A stretch of DNA of 64,000 nucleotides, taken from positions 2,889,001 through 2,953,000 of the forward strand of contig NZ_JARXYR010000002.1 in NCBI RefSeq assembly GCF_029893635.1, read 5' to 3'. Below, in pieces: positions 29,073 to 38,257 of this stretch. Under the pieces are notes generated by a model. That model was given only the letters and a program-made list of their open reading frames with translations. It made no database searches and was not told where the DNA came from. Within the stretch, counting starts at the first letter, position 1. The number at the start of each line of letters is the position of its first letter. Made by a program: the position numbers and the translations under genes. The stretch is from Variovorax sp. TBS-050B (GTDB lineage Bacteria > Pseudomonadota > Gammaproteobacteria > Burkholderiales > Burkholderiaceae_C).

Positions 29073-30089
29073 ATGACCTCGTCCCGCCGTCTTTCCCTGA
29101 AATGCGCAACCGCGGTTGCCATCCTCTGCCTGTTCGCGACCGGCGCCTCGGCGCAGAGCAAGTCCAAGGAACTCACCTTCGCCCACCAGGACATGCTGGT
29201 GCCGCTGCGCCTGGTCATGGAGTCCGGCGAGGTCGAGAAGGCCACGGGCTACAAGATCAACTGGCGCATGTTCTCGGGCGGCGGCGACGTGATCCGCGCC
29301 ATGGCCTCGGGCGACGTGCAGATGGGCGAGACCGGCTCGAGCCCGCTCACGGCCGCGGCCAGCCAGGGGCAGGACATCAAGCTGTTCTGGATCTCGGCCG
29401 ACATCGCCGACGCCGAGGCGCTCGTGGCGCGCAACGCCTCGGGCATCTCGAGCATCAAGGACCTCGCGGGCAAGAAGGTGGCCACGCCCTTCGTCTCCAC
29501 CGCGCACTACCAGCTGATGGCCGGCATGAAGATGGACGGCGTCGATGCGAAGAAGGTCAACGTGATGAACATGCGCCCGCCCGAGATCGCGGCCGCCTGG
29601 GAGCGCGGCGACATCGACGCCACCTTCATCTGGGACCCGGTGCTCTCGAAGATCCGTGCCAGCGGCAAGGTGATCGCCACCTCGGGCAGCATCGGCAAGC
29701 GCGGCGCGCCGACCTTCGAGGGCATCGTGGTCAACGCCAAGTGGGCGGCCGAGAACGAGGCCTTCATGGTCGCCTTCGTGAAGGCGCTGAACCGCGCCAA
29801 CGAGGAGTACAAGGCCTCCGGGAAGAGCTGGACCCCCGATTCGCCGCAGACCAAGGCCATGGCCAAGTGGACCAAGGCCGACCCCAAGGACGTGGGCCCG
29901 GCGATGGCGCTCTACACCTTTCCGACGCTGGCCGAGCAGGTCTCGCCGACCTGGCTCGGCGGCGGCGCGGCCAAGGCGATGGCGAACACCGCGGTGTTCC
30001 TCAAGGAGCAGGGCCGGGTGCAGGAGGTCAAGCCCGACTATTCGGCCTACGTGACCACCGCGTACGTCGAGAAGGCGATGGGAAAGTAG
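29073..30089 (+). CDS. tauA: Taurine ABC transporter substrate-binding protein
   Basis: Periplasmic receptor of 338 residues; the Sec signal ends at GASAQ near residue 28. TauA-like sequence throughout: [50 protein letters not shown], and [21 protein letters not shown] (TauA family reads GDIDAAFVWDP). GGAG precedes ATG 29073 by 9 bases. The tauB gene follows after 5 bases. It binds taurine or a close sulfonate. Confidence 0.9.
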   Translation: MTSSRRLSLKCATAVAILCLFATGASAQSKSKELTFAHQDMLVPLRLVMESGEVEKATGYKINWRMFSGGGDVIRAMASGDVQMGETGSSPLTAAASQGQDIKLFWISADIADAEALVARNASGISSIKDLAGKKVATPFVSTAHYQLMAGMKMDGVDAKKVNVMNMRPPEIAAAWERGDIDATFIWDPVLSKIRASGKVIATSGSIGKRGAPTFEGIVVNAKWAAENEAFMVAFVKALNRANEEYKASGKSWTPDSPQTKAMAKWTKADPKDVGPAMALYTFPTLAEQVSPTWLGGGAAKAMANTAVFLKEQGRVQEVKPDYSAYVTTAYVEKAMGK

Positions 30090-30094
30090 GCCGC

Positions 30095-30883
30095 ATGCCG
30101 ACGCTCGACATCCGCGACCTCACGGTCAACTACGCCGTCAAGGGCGGCACGCTGCAGGCGCTGGCGCCTGTGAACCTGCGCATGCGCGACGGCGACTTCG
30201 TGGTCGCGCTCGGCGCCTCGGGCTGCGGCAAGACCACGCTGCTGAACTGCATCGCGGGCTTTCTGCCGCCCTCGACCGGCGAGATCCTGCTCGACGGCCG
30301 CCCCGTGGCGGGGCCCGGCGCGGACCGCGGCGTGGTGTTCCAGAAGCATGCGCTGATGCCCTGGCTCGATGTGCGCGACAACGTGGCGCTCGGGCTGCGG
30401 CTCGCGGGCGTCGACAAGGCCGCGCGCGACCGCATCGCCGAGGAGAAGCTCGCGCTCGTCGGGCTGCAGAAGTACGCGGACCGCGCGGTGTACGAGCTCT
30501 CGGGCGGCATGCAGCAGCGCGTGGGCATCGCGCGCGCGCTCGCGAGCGACCCGGCCGTGCTGCTGATGGACGAGCCCATGGGCGCGCTCGACGCCTTCAC
30601 GCGCGAGCAGGTGCAGGAGATCCTGCTCAAGGCCTGGTCGACCTCGAACAAGATGGTGTTCTTCATCACCCATTCGGTCGAGGAGGCGCTGTTCCTCGCC
30701 ACGCGGCTGATCGTGATGAGCCCGAGCCCGGGGCGCATCTCCCACGTCTACGACGAGGTGCCGTTCTCGCGCCAGTACCTCGCGCACGGCGATTCGCGCA
30801 GGGTCAAGTCGGAGCCGGAGTTCATCCGCATGCGCGAGGAAGTCCTGTCCATCATTCATCATCGCGAGGCGGAACATGCATGA
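30095..30883 (+). CDS. tauB: Taurine ABC transporter ATP-binding protein
   Basis: 262-residue ATPase of the importer. Walker [10 protein letters not shown] near residue 40, [23 protein letters not shown]-loop, signature [15 protein letters not shown], Walker [17 protein letters not shown], switch histidine in [16 protein letters not shown]. The [10 protein letters not shown] segment is characteristic of TauB. It overlaps tauC by 8 bases. Confidence 0.91.
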   Translation: MPTLDIRDLTVNYAVKGGTLQALAPVNLRMRDGDFVVALGASGCGKTTLLNCIAGFLPPSTGEILLDGRPVAGPGADRGVVFQKHALMPWLDVRDNVALGLRLAGVDKAARDRIAEEKLALVGLQKYADRAVYELSGGMQQRVGIARALASDPAVLLMDEPMGALDAFTREQVQEILLKAWSTSNKMVFFITHSVEEALFLATRLIVMSPSPGRISHVYDEVPFSRQYLAHGDSRRVKSEPEFIRMREEVLSIIHHREAEHA

Positions 30884-31766
30884 GGCCACCATGGCAACCC
30901 CACCTGCAGCCACGGTCGTGACGCCGCCCACCCGACCCGCTGCGCCGGCGCCCGTGCCGGCCGGCGCCAAGCTCAAGACCAGCGCCTTCAAGGTGCCGGG
31001 CGAAGGCTCGAGCGTGACCATCAGCGTGGTCACCGTGGCGGCGCTGATCGCGCTCTGGTTCCTCGTGACGAACATGGGCTGGGTCAAGCCGCTCTTCCTG
31101 CCCACGCCGCAGGCGGTGTTCCAGCAGTTCCACGAATACCTCACGGGCCAGGCCAACGACAAGCCGCTGTGGCAGCACTTCCTCGCGAGCATGTTCCGCG
31201 TGTTCTCGGCCTTCCTGCTGGCCTGCGTCACGGCCATTCCGGTCGGCATCGCGATGGGCATGAGCCGCTTCTGGCGCGGCATCTTCGATCCGCCGCTGGA
31301 GTTCTACCGCCCGCTGCCGCCGCTGGCCTACCTGCCGCTGATCATCATCTGGTTCGGCATCGACGAACTGCCCAAGGTGCTGCTGATCTTCCTGAGCTGC
31401 TTCGCGCCGCTCGCGCTGGCCGCGCGCTCGGGCATGCGCAGCGCCTCGCAGGAGCAGATCAACGCCGCCTACTCGATGGGCGCGAGCTACACCCAGGTGA
31501 TCCGCCACGTGATCCTGCCCTCGGCCCTGCCGGACATCCTCGTGGGCATGCGCATCGCGATCGGCTTCGGCTGGACCACCCTCGTGGCGGCCGAGATGGT
31601 GGCCGCCAACATGGGCCTGGGTCAGATGGTGCTCAACGCCTCGAACTTCCTGCGCACCGACATCGTGATCATGGGCATCATCGTCATCGGGGTGGTGGCG
31701 TACCTGTTCGACCTGCTGATGCGCTGGCTCGAGCGGCGGCTGGTGCCGTGGAAGGGGCGCATGTGA
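30876..31766 (+). CDS. tauC: Taurine ABC transporter permease
   Basis: Inner-membrane subunit of 296 residues with a long proline/alanine-rich cytoplasmic N-terminus (about 45 residues) and six expected spans. [26 protein letters not shown] and the EAA-type loop [28 protein letters not shown] are strongly TauC-like. ATG 30876 overlaps tauB; an in-frame ATG at 30891 is an alternative. It completes tauABC. Sulfonate released inside would be oxidised by TauXY. Confidence 0.91.
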   Translation: MHEATMATPPAATVVTPPTRPAAPAPVPAGAKLKTSAFKVPGEGSSVTISVVTVAALIALWFLVTNMGWVKPLFLPTPQAVFQQFHEYLTGQANDKPLWQHFLASMFRVFSAFLLACVTAIPVGIAMGMSRFWRGIFDPPLEFYRPLPPLAYLPLIIIWFGIDELPKVLLIFLSCFAPLALAARSGMRSASQEQINAAYSMGASYTQVIRHVILPSALPDILVGMRIAIGFGWTTLVAAEMVAANMGLGQMVLNASNFLRTDIVIMGIIVIGVVAYLFDLLMRWLERRLVPWKGRM

Positions 31767-31782
31767 GGCGCCGCCGCCGCGG

Positions 31783-32217
31783 TCAGCGCAGGAGCTTGAT
31801 GGCCAAGGTGGCCGCAAAGGTGGCCACCGCGGCGACGGACAGCGCGGAAGCCACGATCTGCAGGCGGTAGACCCAGGCGACGCTGGGCTCGGCGCGGTCG
31901 TCGTCCCATGCCCTGTTGAGCCAGCCGCTGAGCGTGCAGGCGAGGAAGAAGCAATAGGCAGCGGCGCTGAACGGCGCGAGCGTGTAGCTTGCGGCGGCGC
32001 CGAACAGCCGCTCCAGTGCGGCGGACAGGGCGATCAGCGAGACGCCGCCAACGCAGGTCGACAGGTGCGCGACGCGCCACAACTCGGTCCGCTTGGCATC
32101 CCCGCTGCGTTTGCAGAGCCCGTGCGGAATGCCAAGCAAGGTGCCGGCGCAGAAGAGCATGACGCCGAGCAGCGGGTACAACCCGCCCCCGGGGGTGAGG
32201 ATGGAAGCGTTCATCAC
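31783..32217 (-). CDS. Hypothetical membrane protein
   Basis: 144 residues with about four hydrophobic segments: LYPLLGVMLFCAGTLLGI, CVGGVSLIALSAAL, FSAAAYCFFLACTL and SALSVAAVATFAATLAI. I do not recognise the family. It lies 6 bases after the LysR gene on the same strand and converges with tauC. A second ATG three bases in (32214) is equally possible. Confidence 0.6.
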   Translation of the reverse strand: MMNASILTPGGGLYPLLGVMLFCAGTLLGIPHGLCKRSGDAKRTELWRVAHLSTCVGGVSLIALSAALERLFGAAASYTLAPFSAAAYCFFLACTLSGWLNRAWDDDRAEPSVAWVYRLQIVASALSVAAVATFAATLAIKLLR

Positions 32218-32223
32218 GCCATC

Positions 32224-33222
32224 TTACGAAGCGGACCGGCCGACCGACGCACTGGCACGGGCGATACCTGACGGCCTGGAAAGGGCGCACGTGAGCGGCG
32301 CCACGGGCACGGCCGGCGGCAGCACCGGCAGCCCGCCGCCATTCGAGGCCACCGACTGCTCCAGGAAATCGAGCATCGCGCGCATGGCCGCGCTGTTGTG
32401 GCGCCGCTGCGAATAGGCGGCATAGAGCCAGTGGTCGTGCGGCATGTGGTCGCGCAGCACCGGCACCAGCGCGCCGCGCTCCAGATGCGACTGCGCGAGC
32501 GGCTCGGGCACGTAGGCCACGCCCGCGCCGCGCAGCGCGAGCTCGATCAGCGCGACCGCGTCGTTGGCTTCCATGCGGCTGTGCACCGGCACTTCGTAGC
32601 CCTCGCCGCCGGCCTCGAAGCGCAGGTGGGTGGTGGGCGCGGCCGAATAGCTCAGCACGTCGTGGCGCGACAGGTCCTCGGGCACCTGCGGCATGCCGCG
32701 CTGCGCCCAGTACGACGGGCTCGCGCAGACCACCATCTCGAACTGCACCAGCCGGCGCACGATCAGGTTCATGTCGTCGATGCGTCCGCCGGTCAGGTGG
32801 ATGTCGATGCCTTCCTCGATCAGGTCGATCGCGCTGTTGGTGAAGACCAGGCTCACGTACACGTCGGGGTAGCGCTTGATGAAATCGGCGATCACGTCCG
32901 AGAGCCAGCCCGCGATCAGCCCGTGCGGCGCGCTCATGCGCAGCCGCCCGCGCGGATGGGCGCCGTGCGCCTGCAGGTCGTTGAGCGTGTTCTCGGCCAT
33001 CGCCACCAGTTCGGTGCTGCGGTCGAGCAGCACCTGGCCGGCATCGGTCAGGCTGAGCGACCGGGTGGAGCGGTTCAGCAGGCGCACGCCGCTGCGGTCC
33101 TCGAGTTCGGCGACGTAGCGGCTGACGGTGGCTTTCGACATGCCCAGCGAAATGGCTGCGCGGGAGAAGCTGCGGCGGAACGCAACTTCGCGGAATGTTT
33201 TGATGAGGTCGAGGCCGTCCAT
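32224..33222 (-). CDS. LysR-family transcriptional regulator
   Basis: 332 residues. The winged helix-turn-helix spans about residues 5-65 (REVAFRRSFSRAAISLGMSKATVSRYVAELEDRSGVRLLNR), and the co-inducer domain follows (about 95-300) with GRLRMSAPHG and GVAYVPEPLAQ, the CrgA/AaeR-like group. The last 30 residues are low-complexity. It is divergent from the methyltransferase operon, 111 bases away, but that operon has its own ECF-type promoter, so the LysR target is uncertain. Confidence 0.87.
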   Translation of the reverse strand: MDGLDLIKTFREVAFRRSFSRAAISLGMSKATVSRYVAELEDRSGVRLLNRSTRSLSLTDAGQVLLDRSTELVAMAENTLNDLQAHGAHPRGRLRMSAPHGLIAGWLSDVIADFIKRYPDVYVSLVFTNSAIDLIEEGIDIHLTGGRIDDMNLIVRRLVQFEMVVCASPSYWAQRGMPQVPEDLSRHDVLSYSAAPTTHLRFEAGGEGYEVPVHSRMEANDAVALIELALRGAGVAYVPEPLAQSHLERGALVPVLRDHMPHDHWLYAAYSQRRHNSAAMRAMLDFLEQSVASNGGGLPVLPPAVPVAPLTCALSRPSGIARASASVGRSAS

Positions 33223-33260
33223 GGTGGCCGCATTGTTCCAGTTCTCGCCGACCGCCGCAG

Positions 33261-33284
33261 ATCCAGCCGGCCGCTTCCTGCGTA
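33261..33284 (+). promoter_or_regulatory. ECF sigma promoter before methyltransferase/DUF operon
   Basis: ATCCA (33261-33265), 12 bases, then CTGCGTA (33278-33284), about 50 bases upstream of the gene start. The identical arrangement ATCYA-N12-STGCGTA occurs on both sides of the sigma/FAD divergent region near 40.2 kb. A -35 of GATCC type and a -10 containing CGTA fit an ECF sigma of the RpoE/ChrR class. Confidence 0.65.
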
Positions 33285-33333
33285 TAGCGCGTGGCGGCAC
33301 CCTTTTTCGAGCCGCGGACAAGGACCCACGCGC

Positions 33334-34379
33334 ATGCCGCAAACCACCGAACTCGCCATCCGATCCGTCGAACAGGGGCTGGTGCCCGACCGCCTGGTGC
33401 GGCTGGGCATCCGCCGCCTGCTGAAGGCGCGGCTGGCCGAGCTGCACGACGGCGCCGCCGCCGAGACCGCCGAGATCACGCGGGCGTTCGTGCACGGCAT
33501 GCGCGCGCGGCCGAGCTGGCGCCGCTGGCCGAGAAGGCCAACGAGCAGCACTACGAAGTGCCCGCGGGCTTCTTCGGCGCGGTGCTGGGCCCGCACCGCA
33601 AGTACAGCAGCTGCTTCTGGCCCGAGGGCGCCGCGACGCTGCCGCAGGCCGAAACCGCGGCACTGGCGGCTACCTGCGAGCGCGCCGGCCTGGCGGACGG
33701 GCAGGACGTGCTCGAACTGGGCTGCGGCTGGGGCTCGCTGTCGCTGTGGATGGCGCGGCACTATCCGGCGAGCCGCATCACTGCGCTCTCCAACTCGCAC
33801 TCGCAGCGCGACCACATCGAGCGCGAAGCCGAGCGCCAGGGGTTGCGCAACCTTCGCGTGATCACCCAGGACTTCAACGTCTTCGACACCCCGGCGCGTT
33901 TCGACCGCATCGTCTCGGTCGAGATGTTCGAACACCTGCGCAACTGGCCGCGCGCCTTCGCCAACGTGGCGCGCTGGTTGCGCCCGGAGGGGCGGTTCTT
34001 CATGCATGTCTTCGCGCACCGCGGCGCGCCGTACGCCTTCGTCGAGCGCGACGCGAGCGACTGGATGAGCCGCCATTTCTTCTCCGGCGGCATGATGCCG
34101 AGCGACGACCTGGCCCTGCGCTGCCAGGACGACCTGCGCCTGCGCGACCAGTGGCGCTGGGACGGCATCCACTACCAGCGCACCGCCGAGGCCTGGCTGC
34201 GCAACATGGACGAGCGGCGCAGCATGCTGCTGCCGCTCTTCCAGGCCACCTACGGCGACGAGGCCGAGGTCTGGTGGACCCGCTGGCGGCTGTTCTTCAT
34301 GTCGGTGGCCGAGCTGTTCGGCTTCGAGGGCGGGCAGCGGTGGTGGGTGAGCCACTATCTTTTCGAGCGGCGCGCATGA
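33334..34379 (+). pseudogene. Class I SAM methyltransferase, CFA synthase-like, frameshifted
   Basis: The ATG at 33334 opens MPQTTELAIRSVEQGLVPDRL, and this frame continues to about residue 60. After a GCGCGCGCGG run at 33501-33510 the coding sequence resumes in another frame (AELAPLAEKANEQHYEVPAGFF) and runs to 34379. Removing one GC unit, or adding one base, restores about 348 residues. SAM motifs are VLELGCGWGSLSLWMA and VSVEMFEHLRNW, with CFA-synthase-like FFSGGMMPSDD. The likely role is methylation of unsaturated fatty acyl chains. It heads a five-gene operon with overlapping ends, so a frameshift would be polar if real. Confidence 0.75.
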
Positions 34380-34990
34380 TGCGCAGCGCCGATCTGCCGG
34401 CCGCCGTCACCGCCACCTTGGCGCGCGCACCGCTGCATGCCGGGCCGACGCGCGCGATCCAGCTGTCGAACTTCGCCGTGTTCCAGCTCGCATGGTTTGC
34501 CGCGGTGGTGGGGGCGGCCCACGGCCAGCCGCTCGCCGGCACGGCCTGCGTGGCCGCCGCGATCGGCTGGCATCTCTTCGTGTCGGCCCGGCCGGCACGC
34601 GAGGCGCGGCTCGTGGCGCTGGCCTGCCTCATCGGCTTGGTCGTCGAGACCGCGATCGTGCAGCAGGGCCATGTGGTTTATCCCTCAGGCCAGCCGGTGC
34701 CGCAGCTCGCACCGTACTGGATGGTCGCACTCTGGGGCCTGCTCGCCATCGCGCTCAACGTGACGATGCGATGGCTTCGCGGGCGGCCGTGGCTGGCGGC
34801 GGCGCTCGGTGCGGCGCTGGGGCCGCTGGCCTTCGTCTCCGGCGTGCGGCTGGGCGGTGCGCAGTTCGTGCATGCCGTGCCCGCGCTGCTGACGCTGGCG
34901 CTGGTGTGGGCGGTGCTCATGCCGGTGCTGATGCGCCTGTCGGTCCGCTTCGACGGCGTGAGCGCGCCCGGCGGCACGCACCATGGCTGA
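34376..34990 (+). CDS. DUF2878 family membrane protein
   Basis: 204 residues, with about six hydrophobic segments between residues 25 and 190. LSNFAVFQLAWFAAVVGAA and QQGHVVYPSG..PYWMVALWGLLAIALN are typical of DUF2878, a family found beside CFA-synthase-like genes. The function is unknown. It overlaps the methyltransferase stop by 4 bases (ATGA) and the next gene by 8, so it belongs to the ECF-regulated operon. Confidence 0.82.
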   Translation: MMRSADLPAAVTATLARAPLHAGPTRAIQLSNFAVFQLAWFAAVVGAAHGQPLAGTACVAAAIGWHLFVSARPAREARLVALACLIGLVVETAIVQQGHVVYPSGQPVPQLAPYWMVALWGLLAIALNVTMRWLRGRPWLAAALGAALGPLAFVSGVRLGGAQFVHAVPALLTLALVWAVLMPVLMRLSVRFDGVSAPGGTHHG

Positions 34991-35789
34991 GGAAGCCGGC
35001 TTCTTCGGCGCGGCGCTGGCCGGGCTGGCCTTCACGGCCGCGCTGGCGTTCGCGACCTGGGGCGCGAGCCTTGCACGCAGCGATGCGAGCCTGGTCGACC
35101 GCGTCTGGTCGCTGTGCATCGCGGGCGCCGGGGCGATGTACTTCGTCTGGCTGCGGCCGCAGGTCGGGCTGCGCGGGATGGGCATGCTGCTGCTCGCCGG
35201 CGCCTGGGCCCTGCGGCTCAGCCTGTTCATCACCTGGCGCAACTGGGGTCACGGCGAAGACCGGCGCTACCGCCGGATCCGCGCGCGCAACCAGCCGAAC
35301 TTCGGGTTCAAGAGCCTGTACCTCGTGTTCGGGCTCCAGGCCGTGCTGGCCTGGGTGGTCTCGGCGCCGTTGCTTGCCGGCATGTCCGAAGCACGCCCGC
35401 TGAACGCGCTCGATGCGGCCGGCTTCGCGCTCGCGCTCTTCGGCCTGGTCTTCGAGGCCGTGGCCGATGCGCAGATGGCGCGCTTCAAAGCCGACCGCGG
35501 GAACGAAGGACAGGTGATGGACCGCGGCCTCTGGCGCTACACGCGGCATCCGAACTATTTCGGCGAGGCCTGCGTCTGGTGGGGGCTGTGGCTCGTGGCG
35601 GTGGGCGGTGCCGGCTGGGGCGGTGCGTGGAGCGCGGTGTCGCCGGTGCTCATGACGGTGCTGCTGCTCAGGGTGTCGGGCGTTCGCCTGCTGGAGCAGG
35701 ACATCGCCGAGCGCCGCCCCGCGTACCGCGAGTACATCGCCCGCACCAATGCCTTCGTGCCGGGCCCCGTGCGAAAGGCGCCGCGATGA
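34983..35789 (+). CDS. DUF1295 family membrane protein (steroid 5-alpha-reductase-like)
   Basis: 268 residues, about six spans. The C-terminal signature of the DUF1295/steroid-reductase fold is present: GQVMDRGLWRYTRHPNYFGE, then LLEQDIAERRPAYREYIARTNAFVPG. The family is related to isoprenylcysteine methyltransferases and NADPH-dependent reductases; an activity on lipids is plausible. It overlaps the DUF2878 gene by 8 bases and the following gene by 4. Confidence 0.88.
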   Translation: MAEEAGFFGAALAGLAFTAALAFATWGASLARSDASLVDRVWSLCIAGAGAMYFVWLRPQVGLRGMGMLLLAGAWALRLSLFITWRNWGHGEDRRYRRIRARNQPNFGFKSLYLVFGLQAVLAWVVSAPLLAGMSEARPLNALDAAGFALALFGLVFEAVADAQMARFKADRGNEGQVMDRGLWRYTRHPNYFGEACVWWGLWLVAVGGAGWGGAWSAVSPVLMTVLLLRVSGVRLLEQDIAERRPAYREYIARTNAFVPGPVRKAPR

Positions 35790-36418
35790 AGGCGCGCTTG
35801 CCCTTCGTGCTGGCCGCATCGGCCGCGCTGGCCGGCACCGCCCAAGCCGAGGCCTGGAACTTCGGCGTCTTCCTCGACGATCAGCCGATCGGCGAGCACC
35901 GCTTCAGCGTCACGGGTCCGGCCGATGCGCGCAAGGTGATCAGCGAGGCCAGCTTCCGCGTCAAGTTGCTGGGCCTGACGGTCTACCGCTACCGCCACCG
36001 CGCGGTCGAGCAATGGCAGGGCGATTGCCTGAGCGAACTCGAAGCGAGCACCGACGACGACGGCGAAGCCAGCCGCGTGCGCGCGCAGCCCCAGGGCGAC
36101 GCCGGCCTCGCCGTGGTTACGCTCACGGGCACCCAGGCGTTGAAGGGCTGCGTGATGAGCTTCGCCTACTGGAACCCCGCCATCCAGCGGCAGGCACGGC
36201 TTCTCAATGCGCAGACCGGCCGCAGCGAGAACGTGCAGGTGCGCGCCATGGGCGGCGGCACGGTCGAGGTGCGCGGCCGGCCCGTTGCCGCGACGCGGTG
36301 GCGCATCGACGGTCCGGCGCAGCCGATCGACGTCTGGTACGCGGCCGAGGGCGGCGAATGGCTCGCGCTCGATTCGACCGTCGATGGCGGGCGCCGGCTC
36401 AGCTATCGCCTGAAGTGA
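35786..36418 (+). CDS. Exported DUF6134-like protein
   Basis: 210 residues; a Sec signal ends at AQAEA near residue 22. The mature part is beta-rich (WNFGVFLDDQPIGEHRFSVTG, YRYRHRAVEQWQGDCLSELEASTDDDG), with two cysteines (GDC, KGC) that could pair in the periplasm. This is the pattern of DUF6134 proteins from ECF/CFA operons; the family number is from memory. The start overlaps the DUF1295 stop by 4 bases. Confidence 0.75.
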   Translation: MKARLPFVLAASAALAGTAQAEAWNFGVFLDDQPIGEHRFSVTGPADARKVISEASFRVKLLGLTVYRYRHRAVEQWQGDCLSELEASTDDDGEASRVRAQPQGDAGLAVVTLTGTQALKGCVMSFAYWNPAIQRQARLLNAQTGRSENVQVRAMGGGTVEVRGRPVAATRWRIDGPAQPIDVWYAAEGGEWLALDSTVDGGRRLSYRLK

Positions 36419-36486
36419 TGCGGTGGCAGCGATGCGCCGGCCCTGATCCGTTTTTCTTCTTCAATTCTTCCGAACAGGAGCATCCC

Positions 36487-36912
36487 ATGTCCCTCCGGCA
36501 ATTCGCCATCGCCTACCTCGCCTCGGCCGTCGTCTTTCTGGTGCTCGACGCCATCTGGCTCAGCACCATGGCCGACCGGCTGTACCGCCCCGCGCTCGGC
36601 CACCTGATGCTCGATCGCTTCTCGCTGGGCCCCGCCGCGCTCTTCTATGCGATCTACCTGGTCGGCGTGGTGGTGTTCGCGGTCTTGCCCGCACTCGCCA
36701 GCGGCCGCTGGCTCACCGCGCTGGGGCACGGCGCGCTGCTCGGCCTCGTCGCCTACGCCACCTACGACCTGACCAACCAGGCCACGCTGAAGGGCTGGCC
36801 GTGGATGGTGACGGCGGCGGACCTGTGCTGGGGCAGCTTCGTCACTGCGGTGACTGCGGGCGTGGCGGCGAAGGTCGCGCTGGGGGTGGGGGTGGTGTCG
36901 CGATCGGGGTGA
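36487..36912 (+). CDS. DUF2177 family membrane protein
   Basis: 141 residues with four hydrophobic segments. FLVLDAIWLSTMADRLYRPALGHL and YATYDLTNQATLKGWPWMVTAADLCWG are the family signatures. AACAGGAG precedes ATG 36487 by about 6 bases. It is 68 bases after the DUF6134-like gene and is probably the last gene of the ECF-regulated operon. The function is unknown. Confidence 0.87.
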   Translation: MSLRQFAIAYLASAVVFLVLDAIWLSTMADRLYRPALGHLMLDRFSLGPAALFYAIYLVGVVVFAVLPALASGRWLTALGHGALLGLVAYATYDLTNQATLKGWPWMVTAADLCWGSFVTAVTAGVAAKVALGVGVVSRSG

Positions 36913-37022
36913 TGAGGGCATGGGCGCGGGGTGCGGCCGGCTGCGTCGGCGGAGGCGGAACGACCAAAAACACACACTGCGACGGTGAGGCGGTAGAGTG
37001 GCGGCATCGCGTCCCTTTCCTG

Positions 37023-37424
37023 ATGATCGGCATGAACAGCGCTCCTCCCCAGCCTGCGGCATCGGCTCATCTCCGTTCGGCCTGCTGGCTCGCGGCGGCG
37101 CTTCTGACCATCCATGTTTCGCCCGTCGAGGCCTCCCAATCCTTGGGTTGCAACGGGGCGCTCGTGAGCAAAGGTGACTCGCCCGTCTCGTTGCTCCAAA
37201 AGTGCGGCGAGCCGATCCATCGCCAGGGCGTCTGCGTCTCGATGCTGCAGCTCGGCTGGGTGGTGACGCCTTATCGTCCAGGGAGTCCTGCTGCGATGCT
37301 CGCGAATCAATGCGTGCCCATGGAGGAGTGGACCTACGACCGAGGGCCAGGCACGTTCTACGGGGTTGTTCGCATCTACAACGGTGCGATCGAATCCGTA
37401 CGCGATGGTGAGCGCAACCGATGA
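37023..37424 (+). CDS. Exported DUF2845-like protein
   Basis: 133 residues. A signal-like segment (SACWLAAALLTIHVSPVEA) ends near residue 38. The following LGCNGALVSKGDSPVSLLQKCGEPI is the DUF2845 pattern (Cys, G-D-S, K-C-G-x-P); the later EEWTYDRGPGTFYGVVRIYNGAI completes the domain. Cysteines suggest disulfides in the periplasm. This gene marks the start of a lower-GC stretch. An internal ATG at 37032 is an alternative start. Confidence 0.7.
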   Translation: MIGMNSAPPQPAASAHLRSACWLAAALLTIHVSPVEASQSLGCNGALVSKGDSPVSLLQKCGEPIHRQGVCVSMLQLGWVVTPYRPGSPAAMLANQCVPMEEWTYDRGPGTFYGVVRIYNGAIESVRDGERNR

Positions 37425-37570
37425 GGCCTCGTCGCCGCGGACGAAGCACGATCCGACACACCGCCTGACATGGCAGTCCTGATGCCCGTGTGCAAGCGGT
37501 CGGAACCGGAAGTTGGCACGAGCGCCTCGCTCCCGGACAATGATGATTCGACGTTTGATCGGAGACTGTC

Positions 37571-37735
37571 GTGAAGTTCGTCCACTGCTTTTCAATGGCC
37601 TGTGTCGTTGCCGCAATAGGGCTGCTTGCTGCTGGAGCATCCGGAGCAGCAGCTTTCGCCTTTGGATTGTCGATTGCGGTTGAGCTCGTTGGCTCGGTCG
37701 TCACTGGAAAGCAGACGAACGAGACCGAACGATGA
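37571..37735 (+). CDS. Small single-span membrane protein (54 residues)
   Basis: A short gene from GTG 37571 to TGA 37733-37735. GGAG at 37561-37564 lies 6 bases upstream. The product starts MKFVHCFSMACVVAAIGLLA and is hydrophobic through about residue 45, ending in a polar KQTNETER tail, so it is either an exported or a one-span peptide. It is not recognised. It lies in the lower-GC patch, and its codon use is less GC-biased than the surroundings. Confidence 0.45.
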   Translation: MKFVHCFSMACVVAAIGLLAAGASGAAAFAFGLSIAVELVGSVVTGKQTNETER

Positions 37736-37796
37736 GCGGCCGCACGCGGCCACAACCAGATGGTTGGCATCGAACCCCAATCGAAGGGAAATACAG

Positions 37797-38204
37797 TTGT
37801 TCAACTACACAGCGCTAGCGAAGGCGGACGGCAAACCCGAATGGAACGGTGAAAGCTCCGAGGGCATCAGCTTGTGCGTTCGCGGGACTGAAGAAGGGCC
37901 TGACCCGGTTGCGATTCAGCAAGCCAAGGCCGTCGTGGACGCCCTTAGCGAAGTACGCCGGAAGGCCATCGAGATGGCGGACAGCTTCATGAAGGATGAG
38001 GGCGATTGGCACCTCATCGAACTCGACGTTGGACCAGAGGCGCAGCGATACGAGTGTGACTATCTCGTCGGTCTGTATTTCGAAACCAGGGACGGTTCAG
38101 ATGAGTATGGGTACACCAGGTTCTCGGTATGTTTCCGTTCGCATGCCGGCCAACCGGCCGCTTCCCAAAATCATCCCTGGAAGCTCATCATCGAGTATCG
38201 TTGA
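37797..38204 (+). CDS. Hypothetical protein
   Basis: 135 residues from TTG 37797, chosen because AGGGA lies 8 bases upstream and no ATG precedes the conserved-looking body. Soluble and acidic, with a helical middle (AKAVVDALSEVRRKAIEMADSFMKDEGDWHLIELDV) followed by strands (RYECDYLVGLYFETRDG). No family recognised. Base composition is clearly lower in GC than the flanking ECF regulon, suggesting acquisition. It could be an immunity-type or accessory protein, but nothing shows it directly. Confidence 0.55.
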   Translation: MFNYTALAKADGKPEWNGESSEGISLCVRGTEEGPDPVAIQQAKAVVDALSEVRRKAIEMADSFMKDEGDWHLIELDVGPEAQRYECDYLVGLYFETRDGSDEYGYTRFSVCFRSHAGQPAASQNHPWKLIIEYR

Positions 38205-38257
38205 CCGAGCGGGTTGGCGGACCGAAGCCGGTCACAACCAGACTTTCATTGCGCGCC

